Shown: positions 16,527 through 25,112 of the stretch, piece by piece | How the letters are laid out: every line of letters starts with the position of its first letter | Position numbering within the stretch: the stretch's first letter is position 1 | DNA from: Gammaproteobacteria bacterium | GTDB taxonomy: Bacteria; Pseudomonadota; Gammaproteobacteria; Pseudomonadales; Oleiphilaceae | Length of the DNA: 32,588 nucleotides | Reading direction: 5' to 3' | Assembly: GCA_030427465.1 (NCBI GenBank) | Contig: JAUIAZ010000006.1 | Span: 1-32,588, forward strand | Position numbers and translations under genes: made by a program | Notes under the pieces: generated by a model | What the model was told of the DNA's origin: nothing | The model's input: only the letters and a program-made list of their open reading frames with translations | The model's database searches: none

Positions 16527-17687
16527 TCAGCTCAGCACACAGCTTCTGGAGAGCAGTGAGATCAACTCTCCCTGCCGCGAAGTCCCGGTCTTCCTGAACA
16601 GGCTGTTCAGGTGATACTTGACGGTTTCTCTGGAACGGCCAGACAGCGTGGCGATATCGGAAAGCGTTTGTCCCTCAAGAAGCTGTGTCGCGACCTCGGT
16701 TTCCGCGTCGGTTAGCCCGAACATGGCTCTCAGGAGGTAGGGATTGATTACCTGTTGGGTATCACGATTGTGGATACGAATCATTGCGCCAGCCATCTGC
16801 TGACCCTCCGGTGCAGCGCCGGAGAGTGGGCTGATAACGAGAACCAGTTGGTGGCACTGATGATTCAGTTGAATAATCTGGTCATCCTGCTCTTCCTGCC
16901 TGAGCGAGGCGGTGATGGCAGATGACAGCTTGGCCGACAGTCGTCTGGCGGCCTCGTCGTTTTGCAGGTTCAGCATGCCATCCGAACCGATCCGCATTCC
17001 ACAGTCCTGCTTAAGCAGCGCTCCGGCTGTATCATTGCGGAAAACGACCCTGAACGAGGTATCACAGATCAGAATTCCCCGGTTGATATGGTTCAGGGCC
17101 AGTCGCTCAGGTGATGCTTGGCCCCTGGTTTCCTGGAGTTGGATGTGCAGCCCGACAGCGCGGGAAAGATGCACCAGAAAATGATCGAAAACGGAGAGCT
17201 CGCTTCGGGTGAAGGCAGGTTGTGCTGCATTTCGCTGCAGGCCAAAAAACGTTACGTGCTGGCCATCGGAAAAGGCAATTGCGCCGGCAGCCTCGGTGAC
17301 CCCGAAACTATCCAGCCACTCGCCGGCGCGGGTTTCTGTACGAAGGGTTTCCACCTCGGGCCCCAGGTCAAGATTGCTGGCGACGAAGCGGCCCCGTCCC
17401 TCATGGAACACCCGTCTGGCAGTATCTACCAGCACATCACGGTGGGCTACATGCTCGGAATAAAAAGCGAGTGCATGATCAGGAATATTGGTTGACCAGG
17501 CCCCCAGCAGGCGCGATTTCCGCTCATCAAAAATGGCCAGACAGGCGCTGTGAGCATCAAAGACACTGACAAACTCCTCCAGAAAGGGAATGAAGCCCTT
17601 ATCGCCAGTCACGGCATTGTAGATATGACCGATCAGTCTGTGAAATTCGTGGAAGAAGAAGTTGGATCCGGGCGAGGCTCTCAGCAT
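16527..17687 (-). CDS. LuxR-family transcriptional regulator
   Basis: The last 65 residues of this 386-residue protein are a LuxR/GerE helix-turn-helix: FGLTDAETEVATQLLEGQTLSDIATLSGRSRETVKYHLNSLFRKTGTSRQGELI, with the standard spacing and the recognition helix RETVKYHL. The N-terminal 320 residues have no clear family; a PAS-like core may lie at about 195-290 (RGILICDTSFRVVFRNDTAG). There is no receiver domain, so it is not a two-component response regulator, and no autoinducer-synthase gene is nearby. It is alone on the minus strand, convergent with cydB and divergent from the lipoprotein gene, 230 bases apart. Its target is unknown; the divergent lipoprotein gene is the nearest candidate. 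The ribosome binding site is weak. Confidence 0.9.
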   Translation of the reverse strand: MLRASPGSNFFFHEFHRLIGHIYNAVTGDKGFIPFLEEFVSVFDAHSACLAIFDERKSRLLGAWSTNIPDHALAFYSEHVAHRDVLVDTARRVFHEGRGRFVASNLDLGPEVETLRTETRAGEWLDSFGVTEAAGAIAFSDGQHVTFFGLQRNAAQPAFTRSELSVFDHFLVHLSRAVGLHIQLQETRGQASPERLALNHINRGILICDTSFRVVFRNDTAGALLKQDCGMRIGSDGMLNLQNDEAARRLSAKLSSAITASLRQEEQDDQIIQLNHQCHQLVLVISPLSGAAPEGQQMAGAMIRIHNRDTQQVINPYLLRAMFGLTDAETEVATQLLEGQTLSDIATLSGRSRETVKYHLNSLFRKTGTSRQGELISLLSRSCVLS

Positions 17688-17917
17688 GATTTTCTCTTTT
17701 GTTGTGAATGCTTGTGCGAGACAGCAGCCTGTGGGTATTGGAAATGTACCTCAGCATAAGCGTTACATATTACAACAAAATAACTTCCCTGTGCTCCCCG
17801 AATGGGGGGGGAGTCGCCACAGGCCGGGTGCTATAAATCCGTGACCGTTAGATATCGCGGCTTCGGTCTGCCGGAAACAGGGTATACCGATAACTTGAAC
17901 AGAAACGAGGATTAGCA

Positions 17918-19924
17918 ATGACAATGATACGAAAACTGGCGTTGGTAGCCGCAATCGCATCTACCACCGGAATGAGTGGATGTGGCGGCAGCAGTAGCAG
18001 TAGCAACAGTGCCGCCACGTCGGCAACCATTACCGGGACAGCGATAGCGCCCGCCGGTACTGTCGCCCAGATGGAACCCCAAAGCATCATGGAAATTGCG
18101 CTGAGCTTCGTGATTTCCCCGGTCGCTGCAGAAATCACCGGACTGGAGCCCATTAAAGGGGCAGATGTTGAGCTGATCCGGGTCGATGACGAAGGTAATC
18201 AGGTGGGCGATGTCCTGGCGACCACCAGCACTTCTATTACTGGTGACTATACGCTCACTCTGCCGCAGGGGGTTAATCTGGCCGGTAATCTGATTGTCAG
18301 GATTACTGGAACAAACAATCAGCAGTTACGCGCTCAGGTAGTTGAGCAGAGCGTTGATATCAGCCCAGTCTCCGAATTTGTACTGCGCAAGTTCATTGAA
18401 ACAGGTGCAGATCTTGATGAACTCGTGGTCGCGGACGTTGTGAAACTGAATGGCAGGGTAGAGGACTTTGACCTCACGGCTGGCCTTGATCTGGATGCCA
18501 TGTTTACCAAGCTGGAAGATGAAGTGGGCGCTTTCGTCGAAAACGAGGTTGTGGTTGCCAGTGCTGGTGCCGCACCGGCAACGTCGGTTGCCGGTACCTA
18601 CGTGAATACCGCCTATGCCTTTGCCCTGCATGACAGCGATGGAGAGGGTTACGGGACTTTTGCCCAGGATCTATGGATTGAAGACTTCACTTTTGCGGCA
18701 GGCTCCAGCGGGACAGTCAACGTAACCTTCAGAGGGGGAGATTCTGCTTACACCAACTTCAGTGGAACCGCGCTGGAGAATGCCAACCCTTACTACGTCA
18801 CCAATACCGATGATGAAGAGGAAACATTCGAAGCCAGCTTTACAACGGCGGGTGTTCTCTCAATTGAGGGTGAGTTTGAAGAGGACATTGATCCTGAGGG
18901 CGAAAACGGCTGGCGCTATCCGGGTATCACCTACATCTTCCAGGAGGTCAGTGGCCAGGGTGTGTTTGCTGGCCTGACTCATGAGGCCAGTGTCCGTTAC
19001 GCACTGATTGACACGGATAACGATGGCGATCTGGATGCTCTCGACCCGGAGAGTCGTGCCGGAGATGAAGTTTTCAGAACACTGGAGTTCTTCATCAAAA
19101 AGCCGGAAAACCTCACCAGCGCATCCGTACAGGGTGACTATGGCCGGGTATATTTCAGCTCTTACATTCAAAACGGCTTTATCGAGTTGCAAACCGAAAA
19201 TAACATCGTCGCTTTCAGTGGCGAGTATGTGGTAACTGAGCAGGGCGCTGTGGCTCACACCCTGTTCGTAAACGGTAATGGCGATGCCTCGTATGAATTT
19301 GAGGAAGTACCTGCCTCTGAAGCGGAGACAATCCCGGTATCGGCCGATGGCGGCATCAGTGGTGATGAAGGCCTGATTGGTCAGGTCAGCAGCACAGGAG
19401 GCTTCATCGACTTTACAGAAACCGATGGTTGTAACGGCGAAAATGCAGCCTGTCAGCAGGGCGACTTTGCTGAATTTGAGAAAACCCTGCTGGTTAAACT
19501 GCCTACAGAGCAGTTGGATGTGTCCGGCAAGACCTATCGCCTGATGATGATGGCTGTGCACCTGGAAGGGGGCGGCACCAATGCGATCAATCTGGCTGCG
19601 TCTCAGTTCAACACGGTTTTGGATATGACAAGCAATACAGCAGGCACATTGTCAGGTATTTTCTCGGATGTGGAAATGCCGATGGGACTGGGCTCTGACG
19701 TAGCTGCATCTGCGGATCAGATCTCTGAGGAAGCCTTTACCATGACACTGGCGGCAAATGGCGCTACGAGTATTGCGATAGGTGACAGCGCTTCCGACCA
19801 TACCGTGCTGGAAGGTTACTTTAACGAAGACGGAAGCCTGGGCGTTTTCACCACCGGTTACGTTGAAGCCAATGAAGACCGTGATGAACTGGGTATCGCC
19901 ATACTGATTGATATCACTGAGTAA
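17918..19924 (+). CDS. Large acidic surface lipoprotein of unknown function
   Basis: The 668-residue protein has a lipoprotein signal peptide with lipobox GMSGC (Cys22), followed by a Gly/Ser linker (GGSSSSSN) and no sorting-retention Asp at +2, so outer-membrane localisation is expected. A carboxypeptidase-regulatory-like or Ig-type domain may lie at about 75-135 (IKGADVELIRVDDEGNQVGD... GDYTLTLPQG). The rest is Asp/Glu-rich beta-type sequence that I do not recognise. DTDNDGDLDALD, near residue 365, fits a calcium-binding loop of the thrombospondin type 3/EF-like kind. There are only two cysteines in the mature chain, close together (GCNGENAACQQG), likely a disulfide. The ATG follows GAGGA. 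It is a one-gene unit ended by a strong terminator. Confidence 0.85.
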   Translation: MTMIRKLALVAAIASTTGMSGCGGSSSSSNSAATSATITGTAIAPAGTVAQMEPQSIMEIALSFVISPVAAEITGLEPIKGADVELIRVDDEGNQVGDVLATTSTSITGDYTLTLPQGVNLAGNLIVRITGTNNQQLRAQVVEQSVDISPVSEFVLRKFIETGADLDELVVADVVKLNGRVEDFDLTAGLDLDAMFTKLEDEVGAFVENEVVVASAGAAPATSVAGTYVNTAYAFALHDSDGEGYGTFAQDLWIEDFTFAAGSSGTVNVTFRGGDSAYTNFSGTALENANPYYVTNTDDEEETFEASFTTAGVLSIEGEFEEDIDPEGENGWRYPGITYIFQEVSGQGVFAGLTHEASVRYALIDTDNDGDLDALDPESRAGDEVFRTLEFFIKKPENLTSASVQGDYGRVYFSSYIQNGFIELQTENNIVAFSGEYVVTEQGAVAHTLFVNGNGDASYEFEEVPASEAETIPVSADGGISGDEGLIGQVSSTGGFIDFTETDGCNGENAACQQGDFAEFEKTLLVKLPTEQLDVSGKTYRLMMMAVHLEGGGTNAINLAASQFNTVLDMTSNTAGTLSGIFSDVEMPMGLGSDVAASADQISEEAFTMTLAANGATSIAIGDSASDHTVLEGYFNEDGSLGVFTTGYVEANEDRDELGIAILIDITE

Positions 19925-19980
19925 AACCGGGCAGTTCACGGCCTTAACTGCCAGGTCCCCGGAAAGGGATTCGGCATGAC

Positions 19981-20007
19981 AAAACGGGCACAAAGGTGCC
20001 CGTTTTT
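19981..20007 (+). terminator. Rho-independent terminator after the lipoprotein gene
   Basis: AAAACGGGCAC and GTGCCCGTTTT pair perfectly over 11 bases around the loop AAAG, and the stem runs into a T tract. It lies 57 bases after the stop codon. The A run on the left makes it potentially bidirectional, but there is no gene from the right that needs it. Confidence 0.92.
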
Positions 20008-20139
20008 ATTCTGGAGCCTGGATGGGGTACCTGGGGAAGCAATGGTTTATATGAAGCTTTTGTGACGGCGCCTCCAGAGCCAACTGTAGTAAGCTTCTGA
20101 AAAAAAAGAATAAGCAAAATTCTGTCTGCCTGGATTTCC

Positions 20140-20161
20140 CCGGTTACTTTTAGGTAACTGG
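20140..20161. promoter_or_regulatory. Dyad GGTTAC-N6-GTAACT, shared with the peroxiredoxin promoter
   Basis: GGTTACTTTTAGGTAACT (20142-20159) is an inverted repeat of 6-base arms with a 6-base T-rich centre. The outer bases CC and GG extend the symmetry. A copy with the same arm length, spacing and T-rich centre lies at 25711-25728 upstream of the peroxiredoxin gene. It is about 180 bases upstream of the 2Fe-2S subunit start. Confidence 0.55.
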
Positions 20162-20191
20162 TTTCCACCTGTTTGCTCAGCATCTACCCTT

Positions 20192-20242
20192 AGGTTCATG
20201 GTTCAAGGAACCGGAACCTGTCAGTCTGCAATGCAGGCATTG
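20192..20242. promoter_or_regulatory. Two further palindromes upstream of the molybdenum hydroxylase operon
   Basis: AGGTTC (20192-20197) pairs with GAACCT (20214-20219), and inside it GTTC (20201-20204) pairs with GAAC (20208-20211), giving a nested dyad of repeated GGTTC/GAACC half-sites. Ten bases on, CAATGC and GCATTG flank AG (20229-20242). They are about 100-150 bases upstream of the start and could be operators or hairpins in the mRNA leader. Confidence 0.4.
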
Positions 20243-20339
20243 AAACCCTGGCCGAGTGCCATGCGCTGTCGGGACGGGTTCTGGTCTCAAGAGGGTTGTC
20301 ACAAGCTGAATAAACAGGCAACAAGGGGGAGAAGAGCAC

Positions 20340-20831
20340 ATGACAGAATTTAAGCTCAATGGGAAGGTGGTAAAAACCAGTGCACCGGATGATACGCCTT
20401 TGTTGTGGATCATTCGTGACGAATTCAAACTTAAAGGTACCAAGTTTGGTTGTGGTATTGCGATGTGCGGTGCCTGCACGGTGCATTTAAATGGTAATGC
20501 TATCCGTTCTTGCTCCTATCCGGTCAGCCTCGTCAACAATGCCGAAATTACAACCATTGAGGGATTGAACAATGAACACCCCGTACAGCAGGCCTGGGTC
20601 GAGGAACAGGTGCCCCAGTGCGGTTACTGCCAGTCAGGACAGATCATGCAGGCAGTTTCCCTGCTGGATATGAACCCGAGCCCCAGCGATGAGGACATTG
20701 CCAATCACATGAACTCCAACCTCTGCCGATGCATGGCCTACCGCCGTATCCAGAAAGCGGTCAGACGAGCTTCCAACAAACTGGTTGTTCAAAACCATGT
20801 TCCGGACAGCAGCAGAAAGGAGGAAGCCTGA
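20340..20831 (+). CDS. 2Fe-2S subunit of a molybdenum hydroxylase (IorA/aldehyde oxidase type)
   Basis: This subunit passes electrons from the molybdenum cofactor of the large subunit. The 163 residues show both 2Fe-2S sites of the family: the ferredoxin-type cluster with Cys38, Cys43, Cys46 and Cys58 (CGIAMCGACTVH... C), and the second cluster with Cys94, Cys97, Cys129 and Cys131 (CGYCQSGQ... CRC). Length is usual. It has no export signal of its own, although its partner has a Tat signal, so it probably crosses the membrane bound to the large subunit. The ATG follows AAGGGGGAGAAG. The large-subunit gene starts one base after the stop. The substrate is not readable; relatives act on isoquinoline, aldehydes or other N-heterocycles. 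Confidence 0.94.
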   Translation: MTEFKLNGKVVKTSAPDDTPLLWIIRDEFKLKGTKFGCGIAMCGACTVHLNGNAIRSCSYPVSLVNNAEITTIEGLNNEHPVQQAWVEEQVPQCGYCQSGQIMQAVSLLDMNPSPSDEDIANHMNSNLCRCMAYRRIQKAVRRASNKLVVQNHVPDSSRKEEA

Positions 20832-20832
20832 G

Positions 20833-23124
20833 ATGAATTCAATCAAAGCCGCAAGACAAGGCATGAAGCTGACTCGCCGGAGTTTCCTCATCGGGTCCGT
20901 AGGGGGATCCATGATAATGGCCTTTGCACCCGGAGCCCTGGCTGCAGCATCAGCGTCCGACTCACTTAAGGACAAGGTCTTCGCACCCACCGTCTGGTTC
21001 GAAATCGATACCAGCGGTGCGGTATCAGTCAATGTCGCCAAAGCCGAGATGGGGCAGCATGTCGGCACGGCACTGGCCCGCATTGTGGCGGATGAACTGG
21101 GGGCTGACTGGGAGAAAGTCAGCATCCGCCATGTGGATACTGACCCCAAGTGGGGCTATATGGTAACGGGCGGGTCCTGGTCTGTTTTTACCTCCTATAA
21201 GCCCCTTTCACAGGCCGGAGCGGCCGGACGGATTGCCCTCATAGAGGCTGCTGCAGGGTTAAAAGGGGTGGATGCCGGGGACTGTGATACAGAAAATGGT
21301 TTTGTGGTCACGCCGAAAGGAAAAGTCGGCTTTGGAGAACTGGTACGTGTTGCTGAGTTCAATCGCAGTTTCAGCGAGGATGAATTGCAGGGACTCCCTC
21401 TGAAGAATCCGGAGAATTACCGGCTTGTAGGCAAATCGTCCACCGCGCTTGATATACCCCCAAAGACCAACGGCACAGCTGAGTACGGAATTGATGTGGA
21501 AATAGAGGGTATGATCTATGCCCGGCCCGTAATACCGCCTACCCGCTATGGCAGCAAGGTCGTCAGTGTAGATGATGCCGGCGCCAGGAATTTGCGCGGC
21601 TACCTGGGTTACGAGAAGCTCACAGACCCCAGCGGAACCATCGAAGGATGGCTGGTTGTACTGGCAAAGGATTACCCGACCGCGATCAAGGCTGCCGATA
21701 CGATTCAGGTGAAATACGATGCTGGGCAGACGGCCGGAGTCTCTGAGGACGATATTCTGAAGGAAGGCCGGCGTCAGGTGGAGGACCCGAACGAGGGGGC
21801 CCTGTTTGTCGATGAGGGTGATTACAGTGAGGCCCGGAGGTCAGCCAAAAGGCTGGTTGAAGCTACCTACATCACCAATACGGCGATGCATTTTGCTCTG
21901 GAGCCTATGAATGCCACGGCACATTTTGATGGCGGGATATGGCATATCCATGGTGGTAATCAGTGGCAGGGATTGACTCTGCCAACACTCGCCAAAGCGC
22001 TTGAAGTGGCCGAAGACAAGGTTGTCATGCATCAGTACTTTCTGGGAGGTGGTTTTGGCCGGAGACTGTGGGGGGACTATATGATTCCTGCAGCCCTAAC
22101 GGCAAAACAGACCGGCAAGCCAGTAAAGCTTATATTTACCCGCGCTGATGATTCCCGCTTTGATCAGGTGCGCTCAGCCTCGGTATCCCGTTTTCAGGCT
22201 ACTTATGATGCAAGTGGACAGTTTACGGGAATGGAGCATGCTTTTTCAGCGGGTTGGCCCACCATGGCCATGGCACCGCCCTTTATGGCCGACAGTGTCG
22301 ATAAGAAAGCCAAGGTAGACATGTTCAGTGCCAGTGGGGCTGACCACTGGTATAGCATGCCAAACCACCGGGCTATTGCGATCAATAATGATCTGGCCCA
22401 GAGAACATTCCTGCCAGGCTGGCTGCGCTCAGTCGGTCAGGGCTGGATCGTCTGGGGCCTGGAGTCCTTTATCGATGAGGCAGCACAGGGTGCCGGTGTC
22501 GACCCGTTGGAGTTCCGGATCCGCTTGCTTGACGGGGCCGGCAAACAGGCCGGCAAGGCGCCTGAAAGCGTTGGAGGTGCCAAGCGCCTGAGAAATACCC
22601 TGGAGGTATTGAAGAAGCGTATTGGCTACGGTAAAGCCTTGCCAAAAGACGAGGGCATCGGGATTTCGGTCACAGCCGGACAGGAGCGCACCATGCCAGC
22701 ATGGATTGCAACGGCTGCTCATATCCGGCTGGATCGTGAAAGTGGCAAGATCCATGTCATGAAGATCACCATGGTGGTGGATGGTGGCGTGATCGTTCAC
22801 CCGGACGGTGCACTGGCGCAGCTCGAGGGTAGTGCCTTCTGGGGTGTGAGCCTTGCTCTGCATGAGTACACCCGCTTTGAAAATGGCGAGGTGAAGAATG
22901 TCAATCTGAACACCTATCAGCCGCTCAGAATGAACGAGATTCCGGATCTCGATATCCAATTCGTTGAAAGCAACGAAGTTCCGGTCGGCCTCGGGGAGCC
23001 CGGGGTGATCGGGATTGCGCCGGCGATCGGGAATGCGGTATTCAACGCAGTGGGGATTCGTTTGCGGGAACTGCCGATGACTCCGGAAAGGGTTAAAGTC
23101 GCGCTGACGGAAAAGGTGGGTTGA
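20833..23124 (+). CDS. Molybdopterin-binding large subunit, Tat-exported (IorB/aldehyde oxidase type)
   Basis: The catalytic subunit of 763 residues hydroxylates its substrate with water at a molybdenum centre. I place the start at ATG 20833 because AAGGAGGAAG lies just upstream; an earlier in-frame ATG overlaps the previous gene. Residues 14-21 are a twin-arginine motif (TRRSFLIG) followed by a hydrophobic stretch and AxA sites, so it is folded with cofactor in the cytoplasm and sent to the periplasm. Family blocks are FLGGGFGRRLWGDY in the middle and VGLGEPGVIGIAPAIGNAVF near the end, the latter containing the catalytic Glu. The single-chain IorB layout is followed. No XdhC-type cofactor-insertion protein is encoded nearby. 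The cytochrome gene follows directly. Confidence 0.94.
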   Translation: MNSIKAARQGMKLTRRSFLIGSVGGSMIMAFAPGALAAASASDSLKDKVFAPTVWFEIDTSGAVSVNVAKAEMGQHVGTALARIVADELGADWEKVSIRHVDTDPKWGYMVTGGSWSVFTSYKPLSQAGAAGRIALIEAAAGLKGVDAGDCDTENGFVVTPKGKVGFGELVRVAEFNRSFSEDELQGLPLKNPENYRLVGKSSTALDIPPKTNGTAEYGIDVEIEGMIYARPVIPPTRYGSKVVSVDDAGARNLRGYLGYEKLTDPSGTIEGWLVVLAKDYPTAIKAADTIQVKYDAGQTAGVSEDDILKEGRRQVEDPNEGALFVDEGDYSEARRSAKRLVEATYITNTAMHFALEPMNATAHFDGGIWHIHGGNQWQGLTLPTLAKALEVAEDKVVMHQYFLGGGFGRRLWGDYMIPAALTAKQTGKPVKLIFTRADDSRFDQVRSASVSRFQATYDASGQFTGMEHAFSAGWPTMAMAPPFMADSVDKKAKVDMFSASGADHWYSMPNHRAIAINNDLAQRTFLPGWLRSVGQGWIVWGLESFIDEAAQGAGVDPLEFRIRLLDGAGKQAGKAPESVGGAKRLRNTLEVLKKRIGYGKALPKDEGIGISVTAGQERTMPAWIATAAHIRLDRESGKIHVMKITMVVDGGVIVHPDGALAQLEGSAFWGVSLALHEYTRFENGEVKNVNLNTYQPLRMNEIPDLDIQFVESNEVPVGLGEPGVIGIAPAIGNAVFNAVGIRLRELPMTPERVKVALTEKVG

Positions 23125-23126
23125 CC

Positions 23127-23813
23127 ATGACTATTCGAATATTTGTCAGCGCGGTGTTGACAGCTTCTGTTTTCCTGTCATCACAGATCCAGGCGGATGC
23201 CTATTCCGAGTATCGTGAAAATCCGTCAGCAGACACCGCTTTCGCCTACATTCATCAGGTGGCCTCACACCCGCGCTGCGGCAATTGTCATGGCGCTGTA
23301 GAAAATGGACTGCACAGACCAACGGTGGGGGACCGGAGAAAAATTCATCCGATGAATATCAGCTTTATCCATAATTTGGTGCTCCGGGCTGAAGGCGACG
23401 GATTTGTGCAGATACCGGATACGGCTCAGCCGGTTAACTGCCGTAGCTGTCATCACAACAGCAACGGCGCCAGCCCTGGTATGCCGCCCGGAGCCGCTAA
23501 TGATCTGATGCCAGGATTTGTATGGCACATGCCGCCGGTGTCCATGCTGCTGCCGGCAGACATCAGCCCGGCAATGCTGTGTGAGAAATGGCTGGATCCC
23601 GCCAGCAACAGCTTTCTGGCCGTGCGGGGAGGGCGCGATGACATGAAAACCTTCGAGAAGGAATTTGTTCATCATGCCAGTGATGACCCCCTGGTGCGCT
23701 GGTCCTGGAACCCGGGACCGGGCCGGACCCCCGCGCCGGGAACTCATGCCGATTTTGTGGCTGCGATGAAGCTGTGGATCCGGAACGGGGCGGCATGCCC
23801 GGATCCGTCCTAG
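23127..23813 (+). CDS. Periplasmic di-haem cytochrome c, likely electron acceptor
   Basis: The 228-residue protein (ATG 23127; a TTG overlapping the previous stop is the alternative) has a signal peptide (about 1-24, ending QADA) and two haem c motifs, CGNCH (51-55) and CRSCH (105-109). I do not recognise a named family; the region between the motifs, with HPMNISFIHNLVLRAEGDG, and the Pro-rich tail (NPGPGRTPAPGTHADF) look specific to a small cytochrome subfamily. It begins right after the molybdenum subunit stop, so it is the third gene of the operon. By analogy with three-component aldehyde dehydrogenases, it should take electrons from the 2Fe-2S subunit and pass them to the respiratory chain. 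Confidence 0.9.
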   Translation: MTIRIFVSAVLTASVFLSSQIQADAYSEYRENPSADTAFAYIHQVASHPRCGNCHGAVENGLHRPTVGDRRKIHPMNISFIHNLVLRAEGDGFVQIPDTAQPVNCRSCHHNSNGASPGMPPGAANDLMPGFVWHMPPVSMLLPADISPAMLCEKWLDPASNSFLAVRGGRDDMKTFEKEFVHHASDDPLVRWSWNPGPGRTPAPGTHADFVAAMKLWIRNGAACPDPS

Positions 23814-23908
23814 CAAAGCTTCAGCATCGGCAGGCAGACAAGCCATGAGGACGCTCAGATCGCGCTGGAACAGATCCGTGCTGCGATGGCAGGAAAAGAA
23901 AACAGTGC

Positions 23909-25099
23909 TCACTCATGGCGAAAGGTTTTCCAGGCTCGGGTCAATGGTATGGCAATCTGGGAAAGTAAGGCCGTTCCCCAGATCATGTTGCCCACAAGTG
24001 ACGGAACATGGGGAATAACGAAAAAGCTGCCGATCGCTACGATGATGCCAAAGAACCGGACATCGCCACGCCCAAAACGATTCGCTACCCGATGCTCGAT
24101 GGTGTTTCTGAGTACCCACAGCATGGCAATGTAACCGGCCAACCCGAAGCAACCAATCGCTGCATATTCGACCGGATAGGGATCCCAGAAACCGACCTTG
24201 ACTTCTCCTGCCAGGGCAACGCCCACCATGACACCGCAAAGCATTAGCACAAGATGGGCGAGCCACCAGGTTACCAGTGTGGACAGTTTATCATCTTTGG
24301 TCTTGCCGTTGCCGACAAAGTCAAAATAGATCCAGCACATCACAAACATGGAAACACCGCCTACGACAAAATTGACCAGGACATCGGGTGAGACTTTATA
24401 GATGCCTTTTTCAGACAGTGTAATCACCAGTTTGAAAAAACCCTCTCCCAGAACGATCAGTGTGAGAAGGGCAAAGCGTTCTGCCATATGCCCCAGACGG
24501 GGAGAGAAACGGTCGAAGCGGAGCACAGAAATCCGTGGGATCATGTACAAAGCCTGGGTCGCTATCATCGCCGCAGCGAAGCCCCAGTAGGCGTAGGGCT
24601 TGGGCAGAAAGGCTGTGATCGCGAACAGGGACGCAAGTATCAGAAAGTTCCGGATCTGTTCATTGCAGAGTGAATGAGTAGCTGAATTACTGCGCCTTGC
24701 GCGGAGGTAGAGCATGGCCAACATCACGCGATTGGCGGCAAAGCCCAGAGCAAAGTAGAGCCAGCCCTTACCCTCAATGGCGGGTATGGCGGCGGCCATG
24801 AACATGAGAGTACAGATCATGACCGACATGATGAGCCGGTGCCAGACATCCGTACTCACATAGATGGAATTGAATATGCTCAATTCACCCCAGGCGTACC
24901 ACAGCGCAATGAATAAGCCGCAGAACACCAGGAAACCACCCACATCCAGATGGTGAGAAAGATAGTTGCCCAACAGAAAAATGGTGACAACGTGAATGAG
25001 ATCATAGAACAGCTCGGTCCAATGAACGTGGTCAGTCGCGTGATTGATATCCTGATGGTGCTGTGGCTTCCTCCACATCGGGTGGTCTTTCAATGCCAT
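23909..25099 (-). CDS. LtrA-family (low temperature requirement A) membrane protein
   Basis: This 396-residue protein has about ten membrane helices and the LtrA opening HWTELFYDLIHVVTIFLLGNYL near residue 27. Further family blocks are AERFALLTLIVLGEGFFKLV in the second half and the C-terminal FGIIVAIGSFFVIPHVPSLVG. LtrA proteins are widespread inner-membrane proteins whose biochemical activity is not established; the name comes from a cold-growth phenotype in Listeria. It starts 13 bases after the peroxiredoxin-like stop, with only a weak ribosome binding site, so the two are one transcript and probably coupled. It converges on the cytochrome gene. The link to a thioredoxin-fold protein is unusual and may hint at a redox role, which is inference. 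Confidence 0.9.
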   Translation of the reverse strand: MALKDHPMWRKPQHHQDINHATDHVHWTELFYDLIHVVTIFLLGNYLSHHLDVGGFLVFCGLFIALWYAWGELSIFNSIYVSTDVWHRLIMSVMICTLMFMAAAIPAIEGKGWLYFALGFAANRVMLAMLYLRARRSNSATHSLCNEQIRNFLILASLFAITAFLPKPYAYWGFAAAMIATQALYMIPRISVLRFDRFSPRLGHMAERFALLTLIVLGEGFFKLVITLSEKGIYKVSPDVLVNFVVGGVSMFVMCWIYFDFVGNGKTKDDKLSTLVTWWLAHLVLMLCGVMVGVALAGEVKVGFWDPYPVEYAAIGCFGLAGYIAMLWVLRNTIEHRVANRFGRGDVRFFGIIVAIGSFFVIPHVPSLVGNMIWGTALLSQIAIPLTRAWKTFRHE

Positions 25100-25112
25100 A
25101 ACGAGTTACCGG

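Larger units (their letters stand above)
20008..20339. other. Regulatory region upstream of the molybdenum hydroxylase genes
   Basis: These 332 bases contain no gene but are dense in symmetric sites: GGTTAC-N6-GTAACT at 20142-20159, a nested dyad at 20192-20219 and CAATGC-AG-GCATTG at 20229-20242. A longer-range pair, GAAGCTT at 20053-20059 and AAGCTTC at 20091-20097, is also present. I see no convincing sigma-70 promoter, so control by one or more DNA-binding proteins is likely. Confidence 0.5.

Noticed and set aside
18860-19561. Long minus-strand open frame opposite the lipoprotein
   Set aside because: It has no ribosome binding site or family match; the plus-strand lipoprotein with signal peptide and terminator explains the region.
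23265-23912. Long minus-strand open frame opposite the cytochrome gene
   Set aside because: It overlaps a convincing signal-peptide and two-haem protein, has no recognisable features, and looks like a mirror of GC-rich codon use.
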